Part shown: piece by piece, positions 1 to 6,118 of the stretch
Layout: each line of letters begins with the position of its first letter
Position numbering within the stretch: position 1 is the stretch's first letter
Assembly (NCBI GenBank): GCA_012799425.1
Contig: JAAZLF010000093.1
Coordinates: 1 to 7,632, forward strand
DNA: 7,632 nucleotides
Direction of reading: 5' to 3'
DNA from: Actinomycetales bacterium
GTDB taxonomy: Bacteria; Actinomycetota; Actinomycetes; Actinomycetales; Dermabacteraceae
Notes under the pieces: generated by a model
Seen by the model: only the letters and a program-made list of their open reading frames with translations
Told to the model about the DNA's origin: nothing
Databases searched by the model: none
Translations under genes and position numbers: made by a program

Positions 1-716
1 CCCTCCTCCGTGGCGGGCCGCCGCCAATGCAGCGTGACCCGGAACCCCTCGCGGCGTCGGATCACCACCCCGGGCAGCATGGCCCGTGCCCGGGAGCGCA
101 GCTCCGCCAGGCTGGTGCTCGCCTCCCGCACGGGCATCGGCACGGCCTCCGCCTCTGCCGCGCCTCGCACCGGGCGCGGGTGCTTCACCATCCCGATCAG
201 CGGGTTGGACAGGGCATTGGTGATGTCCCACAGGTGATCTGCGGGGGTGGAGGGCTGCACCATCGCGACCACGAGCAGCTGCCCGCCGGGGCGCAGCAGG
301 TCGCGGGCGTGGCCGAGCGCTTGCTGGAGGTCCTGATGGTGGAGGGAAGCGACCATGGTCACCGCGTCGTAGGCCCCGGCGTTCCCCGGCACCGCGACGT
401 GCTCGGTGAGCGTGCGCCGGTGGACCTGTGCTCCGGGCAGGCCGTTCACGGCGCGTGCGGCGGTGCGGGCCATGCCGGGATCGGGGTCGATGCCCTCGAC
501 CCGTTCCATCCGTGCGGCCAGGCGGGCCAGCAGCGCACCGCGCCCGCAGCCGATGTCCAGCGCCCGGCCCGCACGAGCCGGCAGGGCGTGCAGGATCCAG
601 CGGTGGAAGTGGGCGTTGTGGTCCCAGGGGTGGCGTGCGTTCCACCGGGCCAGCCCTCTGCCCGCCGCGCGGATCAGCGGGTTCGGGGTGGTGCGGAGGT
701 TCCAGGTCCCGTCCAT
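1..716 (-). CDS. Class I SAM-dependent methyltransferase (3' end outside window)
   Basis: The frame runs from ATG at 716 down to the left edge without a stop: 238 codons, C-terminus missing. It would transfer a methyl group from S-adenosylmethionine to an unidentified small molecule or lipid. The SAM-binding motif I is LDIGCGRGALL (residues 53-63), followed by the acidic end of strand 2 in VEGIDPD (73-79), a motif-IV-like YDAVTMVASLHHQD (116-129) and the post-motif LRPGGQLLVVA (141-151). This is the Methyltransf_11/25 fold pattern; no membrane segment or extra domain is seen. The start is preceded by AGGA with 7 bases of spacing. It begins 4 bases after the permease stop, so it is probably translated from the same mRNA as the ABC transporter genes. 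An alternative ATG at 724 is in another frame and gives only a 16-residue tail. The fold assignment is secure; the substrate cannot be read from the sequence. Confidence 0.88.
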   Translation of the reverse strand, partial: MDGTWNLRTTPNPLIRAAGRGLARWNARHPWDHNAHFHRWILHALPARAGRALDIGCGRGALLARLAARMERVEGIDPDPGMARTAARAVNGLPGAQVHRRTLTEHVAVPGNAGAYDAVTMVASLHHQDLQQALGHARDLLRPGGQLLVVAMVQPSTPADHLWDITNALSNPLIGMVKHPRPVRGAAEAEAVPMPVREASTSLAELRSRARAMLPGVVIRRREGFRVTLHWRRPATEE

Positions 717-720
717 CGGC

Positions 721-2232
721 TCATCCTCGCAGGGCCCGCAGCCGTGCGCGGGTCATCAGCGTCATGGTGCTCAGGAGCGTCCCGGCGCCCAGCAGCATCG
801 CGACGGGCCCCAGCCCCATCAGCAGCCCGGCGAGGAGGGCGCCGGCCAGCACCGCGAGCAGCAGGGAGTCGGCCTGCCAGACAAGCACCGAGAGGACCGA
901 GAGGTCGCCCTGCGGAGTGGGGATCGGTGTCATCAGCGACAGCGGCATCGGGCCTTTCGCGGCATCCCAGGCCCGGGCGGCGACCAGCACCACGGCCAGC
1001 AGCACGGGCAGCGCCACCGCTGAGGGCTCGAGCGACCCACCGGCGAGCAGGAGCCCGGCGCCGCCGCCGAGGGCGGCGATGCTCCCCAGCAGCACGGTCG
1101 GCGCCGGGACATGCAGGAGAACCTGCATCGCGGCGGTCTGCCCCAGCAGCATGGGTGCTCCGAGGGTGTGGACTCCGTGGCGGATGCCGTCCACCCCTGC
1201 ACTGCTGGCACCCCACAGCACGGTGCTTCCCAGCAGCACCGCGCTCCAGGCCGGCGGCCCCGTCAGCAGGGTCGCGACGGAGAGCAGGGCGGCGCCGGCG
1301 GCACCGGCGAGCGCACCGGCCGCGAACCGCTCCGGGCTGCGCAGCCAGGCGACCGCGTCCCGTCGGATGTACAGCAGCAGGAGAGGCCGCGGACCGATCA
1401 CGGGCAGGCGACGACCGGCCGACGGCGGGGGCCGGAACCTTCCCGAGGCGCCCGCCAGGTCCCCGGTGGTCGCGAGCGTGCCGGCGGACTCCCAGCGAGC
1501 GGCCTGCTCGCGCAGCACCGCGCCGCGCAGGCGATCGAGCAGCCGGATGCACGCCGCCATGGCGAGCAGCCCCACCACCATGAGGCCGAGAGCCCAGGGC
1601 ACTGGGGAGCGCGGCGCAGCGGGGTGGACGGCGCCCAGTCCCAGACCGACGGGGGCGATCGCGGCGAGCACCGCCGCACCCAGCAGGAGCGCGGAGACCA
1701 GCAGCCTCGCGGACATCCGGTGCAGCAGCTCGCCGGTCAGCCAGGCCGCTGCGAGCAGCAGCCCCGTCCCGGCCGCGGCCAGGACGAACAGGGCGACCTC
1801 CGAGACCTCGGCCAGGCCCGCGGCCATCAGAGTCGTGCCGACGAGCGCGGCGAGCACCGCCAGAGCCGTCACCGGGACCAGCAGCGCGCGTGCGAAGGGA
1901 CGGCGCAGCACGTGCCGTCGGTGCAGGCTGCTCGAGGCGAGCGTGTCGATGAAGAACGGCGCCATCAGCGCCGGGCCCCGCACGGCACCGACCTGGAGGG
2001 CGATCGCCGCGGCGACGAGGGATGCCGCCGCGACATTCTGCGGGGCGTGGGCGGAGCTGAGCGCGGGCAGGACATCGGGCCGTGCCAGGAAGTGGCCGGC
2101 GCTGTTCAGACCGGGGATCCCCAGCACCAGCACGCTCATCGCCACCAGGTACACGAGGTAGAGCAGGTCGGTGCGGCTGCGCGCGGTGGCGCGCGATGCC
2201 CAGACCTCCCGGACCGCGGTCAGGTCGTTCAC
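721..2232 (-). CDS. ABC transporter permease, multi-pass membrane protein
   Basis: This is a 503-residue, strongly hydrophobic protein, the membrane partner of the ATPase encoded just upstream. I see about 11-12 likely membrane segments, approximately at residues 22-40, 66-86, 116-137, 145-166, 176-200, 211-229, 301-323, 328-346, 378-399, 402-420 and two in 455-490. A long polar, Arg-rich stretch (about 230-300) splits it into two halves. The second half opens with LYIRRDAVAWLRSPER, a cytosolic motif that resembles the start of ABC-2-type permeases, so the protein may be two fused permease halves. Large actinobacterial permeases of the DUF6297 kind look like this, but that assignment is from memory and not proven. 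The GTG start overlaps the ATPase stop as GTGA, indicating translational coupling. No solute-binding protein is encoded nearby, which fits export or a resistance role better than uptake. Cargo unknown. Confidence 0.82.
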   Translation of the reverse strand: MNDLTAVREVWASRATARSRTDLLYLVYLVAMSVLVLGIPGLNSAGHFLARPDVLPALSSAHAPQNVAAASLVAAAIALQVGAVRGPALMAPFFIDTLASSSLHRRHVLRRPFARALLVPVTALAVLAALVGTTLMAAGLAEVSEVALFVLAAAGTGLLLAAAWLTGELLHRMSARLLVSALLLGAAVLAAIAPVGLGLGAVHPAAPRSPVPWALGLMVVGLLAMAACIRLLDRLRGAVLREQAARWESAGTLATTGDLAGASGRFRPPPSAGRRLPVIGPRPLLLLYIRRDAVAWLRSPERFAAGALAGAAGAALLSVATLLTGPPAWSAVLLGSTVLWGASSAGVDGIRHGVHTLGAPMLLGQTAAMQVLLHVPAPTVLLGSIAALGGGAGLLLAGGSLEPSAVALPVLLAVVLVAARAWDAAKGPMPLSLMTPIPTPQGDLSVLSVLVWQADSLLLAVLAGALLAGLLMGLGPVAMLLGAGTLLSTMTLMTRARLRALRG

Positions 2233-2915
2233 GCGACGCCTTCGAGAGCGAGCTCCGCCTCCGCGAGCTCCTCGCGCAGCCTGGGACTGTGGGTCGCCAT
2301 CACGATGGCGGCTCCCGCCTCGGCGCGACGCCGGATCGCGGCGCTGACCAGGCCCAGGCGGTGCGCATCGAGTCGCTGCTCGGGCTCGTCCAGCAGCAGC
2401 ACCCGGGCGGGCCGAGCGAGGGTCAGGGCGAGGGCGACCAGCTGGGTCTGACCGCTCGAGAGCTCATGCGGGAAGCGGGCGCCGAGCTGCTGGATCGCGA
2501 GCTCCTCGAGCAGCTGCTCGGCCTGCATCGCAGCCGCGGCGGAAGGCGTCCCCCAGGTGGCGGCGATGAACCGAAGATGCTCGGCGACGGTGAGGTCCCG
2601 TGCGGTCTGCGGCGGGCCGATGAGTGCGGCGAGCGAGGTGCGGAAGGCCCGGTCGCGGTCATCGGGAGCGCGGCCGGCGATGCGGACCGTGCCCGCGGTG
2701 GGCTCGAGCAGTCCGGCCAGCACTCGCAGCAGAGTCGTCTTGCCCGCGCCGTTGGCTCCCGTCAGCGCCAGGATCTCCCCGGCCCCCACCGTCCCCGTGG
2801 CCTCGAGCAGGAGCACTCCGCCGTCCCGCACGACGCCGACGTCCTCGAAGCTGATCAGCTCGCGTGGATCGCGGCGGGAGGACGGGCGAGATTCCATGGA
2901 CCCATGGAACCCCAT
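2229..2915 (-). CDS. ABC transporter ATP-binding protein
   Basis: This is the cytoplasmic ATPase that would power the adjacent permease. With ATG at 2915 it has 228 residues, a usual length for a single nucleotide-binding domain. Visible motifs: Walker A GANGAGKTT (residues 53-61, Lys59), Q-loop Gln103 in IGPPQTARDLT, signature LSSGQ (152-156, a variant of LSGGQ), Walker B LLLDEP (Asp176, Glu177), and H-switch His209 in VMATHS. All catalytic residues are present. The start is uncertain. ATG 2915 has only AGGCGG upstream; ATG 2897 (222 residues) is almost as good. A GTG at 3068 would add 51 residues, but that extension is low-complexity, encodes the DNA repeats described below and lies before any ABC homology (which begins near LISFEDVGV), so I reject it. 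It is first in a three-gene unit, diverging from the carD-like gene. Confidence 0.9.
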   Translation of the reverse strand: MGFHGSMESRPSSRRDPRELISFEDVGVVRDGGVLLLEATGTVGAGEILALTGANGAGKTTLLRVLAGLLEPTAGTVRIAGRAPDDRDRAFRTSLAALIGPPQTARDLTVAEHLRFIAATWGTPSAAAAMQAEQLLEELAIQQLGARFPHELSSGQTQLVALALTLARPARVLLLDEPEQRLDAHRLGLVSAAIRRRAEAGAAIVMATHSPRLREELAEAELALEGVA

Positions 2916-2978
2916 CGCCGCCGCCTGCGCCCTCCGATTTCGGTCTCGATCCTGCGGGGCGGCGAGCGGACGCGGCCT

Positions 2979-3059
2979 GTGACGGGGACCTCCGGGGACC
3001 TCCGGCGACAGAGACGCGCTGTGACGGAGACCTGTGATGGAGACCTGTGATGGAGACGG
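2979..3059. repeat. Degenerate 13-base direct repeats
   Basis: Read on the plus strand, the unit is GTGAYGGAGACCT. Copies are GTGACGGGGACCT at 2979-2991, GTGACGGAGACCT at 3021-3033, GTGATGGAGACCT at 3034-3046 and a partial copy GTGATGGAGACGG at 3047-3059. The last three are back to back. A second CCGGGGACCT at 2992-3001 and a weak copy at 3005-3017 fill the gap. The repeats lie outside the conserved part of any protein, which favours a DNA or RNA role (protein-binding array or slippage-prone tract). Confidence 0.75.
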
Positions 3060-3069
3060 AGACGTCACC
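3058..3069. promoter_or_regulatory. Imperfect palindrome, operator-like
   Basis: GGAGACGTCACC matches its reverse complement at 10 of 12 positions, centred on the perfect GACGTC at 3061-3066. It abuts the last direct repeat and lies just before the AT-rich patch, a position suited to a dimeric regulator. No regulator family is recognised from it. Confidence 0.35.
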
Positions 3070-3070
3070 C

Positions 3071-3109
3071 TCTAGATATGTTGTCAGATCCGTGAGAGAC
3101 TGTAGGGGC
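3071..3109 (+). promoter_or_regulatory. Possible carD promoter in an AT-richer patch
   Basis: This is the only AT-richer stretch in the divergent region. Two readings are possible: a -10-like TATGTT at 3077-3082 without a good -35, or a -35-like TTGTCA at 3081-3086 followed after 16 bases by TAGGGG at 3103-3108. On the opposite strand TACAGT (3104-3099) also fits a TAnnnT -10 for the ABC operon, again without a clear -35. None is a strong sigma-A match. Either plus-strand reading leaves a long leader, roughly 165-190 bases, before the carD start. Confidence 0.3.
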
Positions 3110-3145
3110 GCCGTCGTAGGTGCCGCCACCCTGTTCCTGCAGGTC

Positions 3146-3165
3146 GAGCGGTGCTCGAGCCGCTC
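3146..3165 (+). other. Hairpin in the presumed carD leader
   Basis: GAGCGG (3146-3151) pairs with CCGCTC (3160-3165) around an 8-base loop. The overlapping sequence GCTCGAGC (3153-3160) is a perfect palindrome, giving an alternative pairing. There is no T-tract, so a classical terminator is unlikely. Confidence 0.35.
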
Positions 3166-3178
3166 CGATACCGCCGTG

Positions 3179-3200
3179 GTCCGGGCCTTGTCCGGGCCTT
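3179..3200. repeat. Exact 11-base tandem duplication
   Basis: GTCCGGGCCTT occurs twice without interruption, at 3179-3189 and 3190-3200, in the presumed untranslated leader 80-100 bases before the carD start. It looks like a recent slippage duplication; whether it has a function is unknown. Confidence 0.8.
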
Positions 3201-3265
3201 CACGATGCTGGAGCAGGCCGCCTCGACCCCACCAGGGCCGCGGTACCGCCGGTGCGCAGGTCCAT

Positions 3266-3273
3266 AGAGGAGG
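3266..3273 (+). promoter_or_regulatory. Strong ribosome binding site that fixes the TTG start of the carD-like gene
   Basis: AGAGGAGG lies 6 bases before TTG at 3280, a near-perfect Shine-Dalgarno at ideal spacing. There is no ATG or GTG in frame before the conserved domain begins (the first ATG codes for Met54), so this site decides the start. Confidence 0.85.
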
Positions 3274-3279
3274 AACCCC

Positions 3280-3819
3280 TTGTCCGTAGCCGCAGCGTCC
3301 GCCGTCACCGCCGCATCGAATGTCGGAGAGGTGCTCACCCATCCCGTCCACGGGCCGGTCCGCATCGTCTCCACCTCCACCCGCACCGTCCGGGGCGAGG
3401 AGCGCGAGTACGTCGACCTGGTGGTGATCGGTGACGAGATGAACATCTCCGTGCCGGCCGGAGGCAAGGACGTCGTCGGACTGCGTCCGCTGCTGGTGGA
3501 GAAGGAGATCGCCGCACTGATCAAGCAGCTCGCCGAGCCGATCTCGCCGCCGGAGAAGAAGGCGTCCTGGGCCCACCGCATCAAGTCGCTCCAGATGCAG
3601 CTGCAGACCGGTCGGCTGACCGACCGCATCGAGGTCATCCGCAACATCGTGCGCGATTCGGGCGGCGTGCCCTCGAGCCTCGCCGAGCGCAACCTGCTGA
3701 AGCAGGCCATCGATCCGCTGGCCTCCGAGATCGCGATCGCCCGCTCGATCCCGCGCGAAGAGGCGCAGCTGCTGCTGCAGAGCACCGCCGAGGGCGCGCT
3801 CGAAGCCGCCGCCGCCTGA
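3280..3819 (+). CDS. CarD/CdnL-family RNA polymerase-binding transcription regulator, divergent
   Basis: This 179-residue cytoplasmic protein starts at TTG. CarD proteins bind the RNA polymerase beta subunit through an N-terminal Tudor-like domain and stabilise the open promoter complex through a C-terminal helical DNA-binding domain. Here residues 15-70 are the polymerase-interaction domain (VGEVLTHPVHGPVRI, then TRTVRGEEREYVDL) and about 75-172 the helical domain. Aligned by eye to M. tuberculosis CarD from memory, Arg35 matches polymerase-contact Arg25 and Trp97 (in ASWAHR) matches Trp85, which wedges into the promoter bubble. The position of contact residue Arg47 is Ser57, and the usual YPHHGA is HPVHGP. 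About 14 Ala/Ser-rich residues precede the domain, and the protein is somewhat longer than the usual 160 or so. It is monocistronic. It could be the main essential CarD of this organism or a second paralogue; the window cannot tell. Confidence 0.87.
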   Translation: MSVAAASAVTAASNVGEVLTHPVHGPVRIVSTSTRTVRGEEREYVDLVVIGDEMNISVPAGGKDVVGLRPLLVEKEIAALIKQLAEPISPPEKKASWAHRIKSLQMQLQTGRLTDRIEVIRNIVRDSGGVPSSLAERNLLKQAIDPLASEIAIARSIPREEAQLLLQSTAEGALEAAAA

Positions 3820-3835
3820 GCCTCCTGCGCTTCTG

Positions 3836-3852
3836 GGCCGGGTCCTCCGGCC
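3836..3852 (+). terminator. Possible terminator hairpin after carD
   Basis: GGCCGG (3836-3841) and CCGGCC (3847-3852) form a perfect 6-bp all-G/C stem with a 5-base loop, 17 bases after the carD stop. It lies between two convergent genes and could act in both directions. There is no U-tract, which is common for actinobacterial hairpins but leaves the role unproven. Confidence 0.4.
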
Positions 3853-3876
3853 GCCACACGCAGCAACTGCCTCGCC

Positions 3877-5190
3877 TCACCTCCTCCGGATGCTCCCGGA
3901 GGGCGTGACGCGGGGCAGTATTCGTGTCATCCACCGACCGCCCGCCACACAGACTGCACCCGTGGCCGCGCCGGCCACCGCCACCGGAGCCACCAGCGTG
4001 ATGCCCGTGACGACCAGGGGCGCCGCCAGCCGCCCGGCCCCCAGCATGGTGTTCCACCAGGCGAGGTAGGTGGTGCGGCCGTGCACCGGAGAGACGTCGA
4101 TGCCGAGCGTCATCACGATCCCCGCTCCCAGACCGTTGCCCACCCCGATGAGCAGGCTCGGCACCAGCAGCGCCACCAGGGCTGAGCCCTGCCCCCGCCC
4201 GTCGAGCGTCGTCCCCAGCACGGCCAGCAGCAGGAATCCGGTGCCCATCAGCAGTGCACAGGGCACGGCGACGGCGGCCCGGCCATAACGGTCCATGAGC
4301 GTGCCGGCAGGCAGCACCAGCAGAATCTCCAGAGCCGCGCTGACACCGAAGACGATCGAGATCCACATCGGGTCCAGCCCGAGCGAGTCGCCCAGCAGCG
4401 GCACGATCACGGGCCGGTTCACACGCGCCATCATGACCGGGGAGATGCCGATGCCGACCGCGATCATACGGCGCAGCACCGCACGATCCAGCCTGCTGCG
4501 CGCCGCGGTGCGAGGTCGCCTCGCCCCGCCCGGCGGGGCCGGGGCCGGTCCCGCCTCCCCCGGTGGAAGGAACAGCGCGATCATCACCGTGCCCGCCGCG
4601 GAGGAGACGGCGAACAGCAGGAACACCCAGGCCATCGACCCCAGCGCGATCACGATCGCGCCGAGCAGGGGCCCGATCACCTCCCCGATCCGGATCACTC
4701 CGCCGAACAGCGTCATGCCACGGGCCCGCATCGTCGGCGGCAGGGCCGTGCCGAGATAGGACTGGCGGCCGAGCTGCCAGACCTGGATGCTCGCCGCCAT
4801 CACCAGCAGCAGCCCGATCAGCACCAGGCGATGGGCACGGTCTCCGTCACCGCCCACCACGGGGCCGATCAGGGCGAAGGCCGCGAGGTTGGAGGCCACC
4901 AGCAGCACGCCGGTGATCACCAGGGCTCCGCGGGCGCCGATGCGGGAGATCAGCCGGCCCGCGGGGATGGGACCGAGGAACGAGGCCAGGCCGAAGATCA
5001 TCGTGAGCGCGGCGGCCTGCGGGATGCTGAAGCCGAGGTCCCGGGCCAGCAGCGGGACCACCGGCATCAGCGCCGCCAGACCGATGAACTCCAGCAGGGT
5101 CGGGGCGTAGACAGAGGGGGTCAGCCCGCGCAGCACCTGCGCCGGGGTGCGCGGGTCCCTCGAGGGGGAGCGCGGCGCAGGAGTGGTCAC
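3877..5190 (-). CDS. Major facilitator superfamily (MFS) transporter, efflux type
   Basis: This 437-residue inner-membrane protein has about 12 hydrophobic segments in two six-segment halves. The halves are separated by a Pro/Gly/Ala/Arg-rich cytosolic loop (about 209-240). The conserved loop 2-3 motif appears in both halves: GRLISRIGARGAL (residues 78-90) and GTLMDRYGRAAV (296-307). RIGEVIGPLLGA (167-178) resembles the segment-5 motif of drug-proton antiporters. MFS proteins of this shape export drugs or metabolites using the proton gradient; the substrate here is unknown. The GTG start at 5190 has only a weak GAG upstream and no in-frame ATG before Met42, so the start is moderately certain. 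It follows the SRPBCC gene by 85 bases on the same strand and converges on carD. No regulator gene adjoins it. Confidence 0.88.
   Translation of the reverse strand: MTTPAPRSPSRDPRTPAQVLRGLTPSVYAPTLLEFIGLAALMPVVPLLARDLGFSIPQAAALTMIFGLASFLGPIPAGRLISRIGARGALVITGVLLVASNLAAFALIGPVVGGDGDRAHRLVLIGLLLVMAASIQVWQLGRQSYLGTALPPTMRARGMTLFGGVIRIGEVIGPLLGAIVIALGSMAWVFLLFAVSSAAGTVMIALFLPPGEAGPAPAPPGGARRPRTAARSRLDRAVLRRMIAVGIGISPVMMARVNRPVIVPLLGDSLGLDPMWISIVFGVSAALEILLVLPAGTLMDRYGRAAVAVPCALLMGTGFLLLAVLGTTLDGRGQGSALVALLVPSLLIGVGNGLGAGIVMTLGIDVSPVHGRTTYLAWWNTMLGAGRLAAPLVVTGITLVAPVAVAGAATGAVCVAGGRWMTRILPRVTPSGSIRRR
3883..3902 (-). terminator. GC-rich hairpin overlapping the end of the MFS gene
   Basis: CCTCCGG (3883-3889) pairs with CCGGAGG (3896-3902), giving a perfect 7-bp stem with a 6-base loop, inside the last codons of the MFS gene. 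It could terminate or attenuate transcripts arriving from carD on the plus strand, or stabilise the 3' end of the MFS mRNA. No U-tract follows in either direction. Confidence 0.3.
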
Positions 5191-5275
5191 CGCTCGAGTC
5201 TGTCACCGGGTAGTGAGCCTGGGCAAAGACATCCGGTCGGCGGACGCCCTCGGCGGCACCTCGCGGTCCGCGGGC

Positions 5276-5938
5276 TCAGCGGGCCAGGTGCACACGGGCG
5301 GTCTCCATCTCACCGCGGCGCGCGACGCCCTCGTCGACACCCGCCGCCACGGCCTCTGCCGCCCAGCGCACCGACCAGGCGCGCAGGTATCCGGCGGCCT
5401 CCTCGCCCTCACGCCACTGCGCGGTCGGTGCGGGGACGGGCCTCAGGCAGGTCGACCGCCAGCCGTCGGTGCGAGAGGCCAGGGCGAGCAGCGCGAGCTC
5501 CCATCCGATGGCGAGCGTCCCGGGGCCGGTGCGCTCGAACTCCTGGGCGTCGACCAGGACGGTGTGGCGCAGACGCAGCAGCGTGGTGCCGTCGTCCTCG
5601 GGATCCAGCTGGACCAGCAGCGGGTCCTCACCGGCTCCGCGGCACCAGGACATCGACAGCCGATGCGGTTCCTCGATCTCGAGGATGCGTGCGCGCACCC
5701 CGCCGGGCGCATCGAACGCCCCTCCCTCGCGGAGCTCACCGGTGACGGGCCCGAACCAGAGGGCGAGCTCGTCGGGGCGTGTGAGCAGCGGCCACAGCTG
5801 GGCCGGGGCGCGCTCGATGTTCGTGGTCAGGGTCAGCGCCGCACGCACCTGTCGGTGCCCGTCGGCACCGGTGTGCTCATGGATCTCGAGCCCGCGTCTC
5901 ACCGCGTCGACCACGGAGGGCGACTCCGTGACAGTCAT
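5276..5938 (-). CDS. SRPBCC-superfamily protein, AHSA1-like
   Basis: This is a 220-residue soluble protein. Its N-terminal two-thirds fit the START/Bet v1-like fold of the activator-of-Hsp90-ATPase homologue 1 (AHSA1) family. The typical opening is LTLTTNIERAPAQLWPLLT (residues 35-53), followed by the hallmark LALWFGPVTGELREGGAF (58-75), then ILEIEEPHRLSMSW (85-98) and a strand-rich DDGTTLLRLRHTVL (115-128). The last 70 residues are helical and include GWELALLALASR, as in other AHSA1-like proteins. Members bind hydrophobic ligands, and many bacterial ones sit beside ArsR regulators; none is present here. ATG at 5938 has GAGGAG a few bases upstream. The gene lies upstream of the MFS transporter on the same strand and may share its mRNA, but no direct functional link is evident. 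Family assignment is good; function is unknown. Confidence 0.85.
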   Translation of the reverse strand: MTVTESPSVVDAVRRGLEIHEHTGADGHRQVRAALTLTTNIERAPAQLWPLLTRPDELALWFGPVTGELREGGAFDAPGGVRARILEIEEPHRLSMSWCRGAGEDPLLVQLDPEDDGTTLLRLRHTVLVDAQEFERTGPGTLAIGWELALLALASRTDGWRSTCLRPVPAPTAQWREGEEAAGYLRAWSVRWAAEAVAAGVDEGVARRGEMETARVHLAR

Positions 5939-6002
5939 CTTCTCCTCGGAAGGGTCTCAGCCGCTCCGCACCGGCGCCGGTGGCGCGGGTGCGGACCCTC
6001 GC

Positions 6003-6008
6003 AGGGTA
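6003..6008 (-). promoter_or_regulatory. Possible -10 element for the SRPBCC gene
   Basis: On the minus strand TACCCT (6008 to 6003) fits the TAnnnT -10 pattern, 65 bases before the start codon. No convincing -35 is visible. The divergent interval 5939-6116 contains nothing else that I can name. Confidence 0.25.
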
Positions 6009-6112
6009 GCTCACGGTCCATCGCTCGTGCCAGGCGAGCACGCTCGAGCCGGTGCCCGCACCCGCCGGCCGTCCGCTGTGCATGGCGGGGCCCGCACGCC
6101 GCGGCTCCCCCG

Positions 6113-6118
6113 TAGCAT
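6113..6118 (+). promoter_or_regulatory. Possible -10 element for the HAD/GH65 operon
   Basis: TAGCAT fits TAnnnT. It overlaps the ATG at 6117 and ends 7 bases before the in-frame GTG at 6126. If used, transcription would start at or near that GTG, giving a leaderless mRNA. This is consistent with the lack of any ribosome binding site here. No clear -35 is seen. Confidence 0.4.

Larger units (their letters stand above)
2916..3279. promoter_or_regulatory. Structured divergent intergenic region between ABC operon and carD-like gene
   Basis: These 364 bases hold no gene I can support but should carry the promoters for both directions. From left to right there are degenerate 13-base direct repeats (2979-3059), an imperfect palindrome (3058-3069), an AT-richer patch (3071-3104), a hairpin (3146-3165), an exact 11-base tandem duplication (3179-3200) and the carD ribosome binding site. 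If transcription starts in the AT-rich patch in both directions, the repeats would be in the leader RNA of the ABC operon and upstream of the carD promoter. That layout is inferred from base composition. Confidence 0.55.

Noticed and set aside
27..2451. Several long plus-strand open frames (up to 577 codons) opposite the methyltransferase and ABC genes
   Set aside because: They are antisense to genes with clear motifs, consist of Arg/Pro/Ala/Gly/Ser-rich low-complexity protein and arise because stop codons are rare in GC-rich DNA.
2979..3059. CRISPR-like interpretation of the 13-base repeats
   Set aside because: Units are too short, three are directly adjacent without spacers, and no cas gene is present.
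2916..3068. A 51-residue N-terminal extension of the ABC ATPase from GTG 3068
   Set aside because: The extension encodes the DNA repeat array, has no ABC homology and would occupy the only plausible divergent promoter space.
2659..3576. Minus-strand open frame of 305 codons across the divergent region
   Set aside because: It overlaps the start of carD and the ATPase in the wrong frames, and its composition is that of a shadow frame.
3635..4366. Minus-strand open frame of 243 codons over the carD and MFS ends
   Set aside because: It is a second frame of the MFS gene that continues antisense to carD, with no recognisable motif.
5191..5275. A promoter for the MFS gene with TTGCCC and CAGACT, giving a leaderless GTG
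   Set aside because: The -10 match is only about half of consensus, so it is too weak to list as a feature; readthrough from the SRPBCC gene is equally likely.
5469..6116. Upstream extension of the HAD gene in the same frame
   Set aside because: The frame stays open back to 5469, but the region is antisense to the SRPBCC gene and HAD homology begins only near FDLDG.
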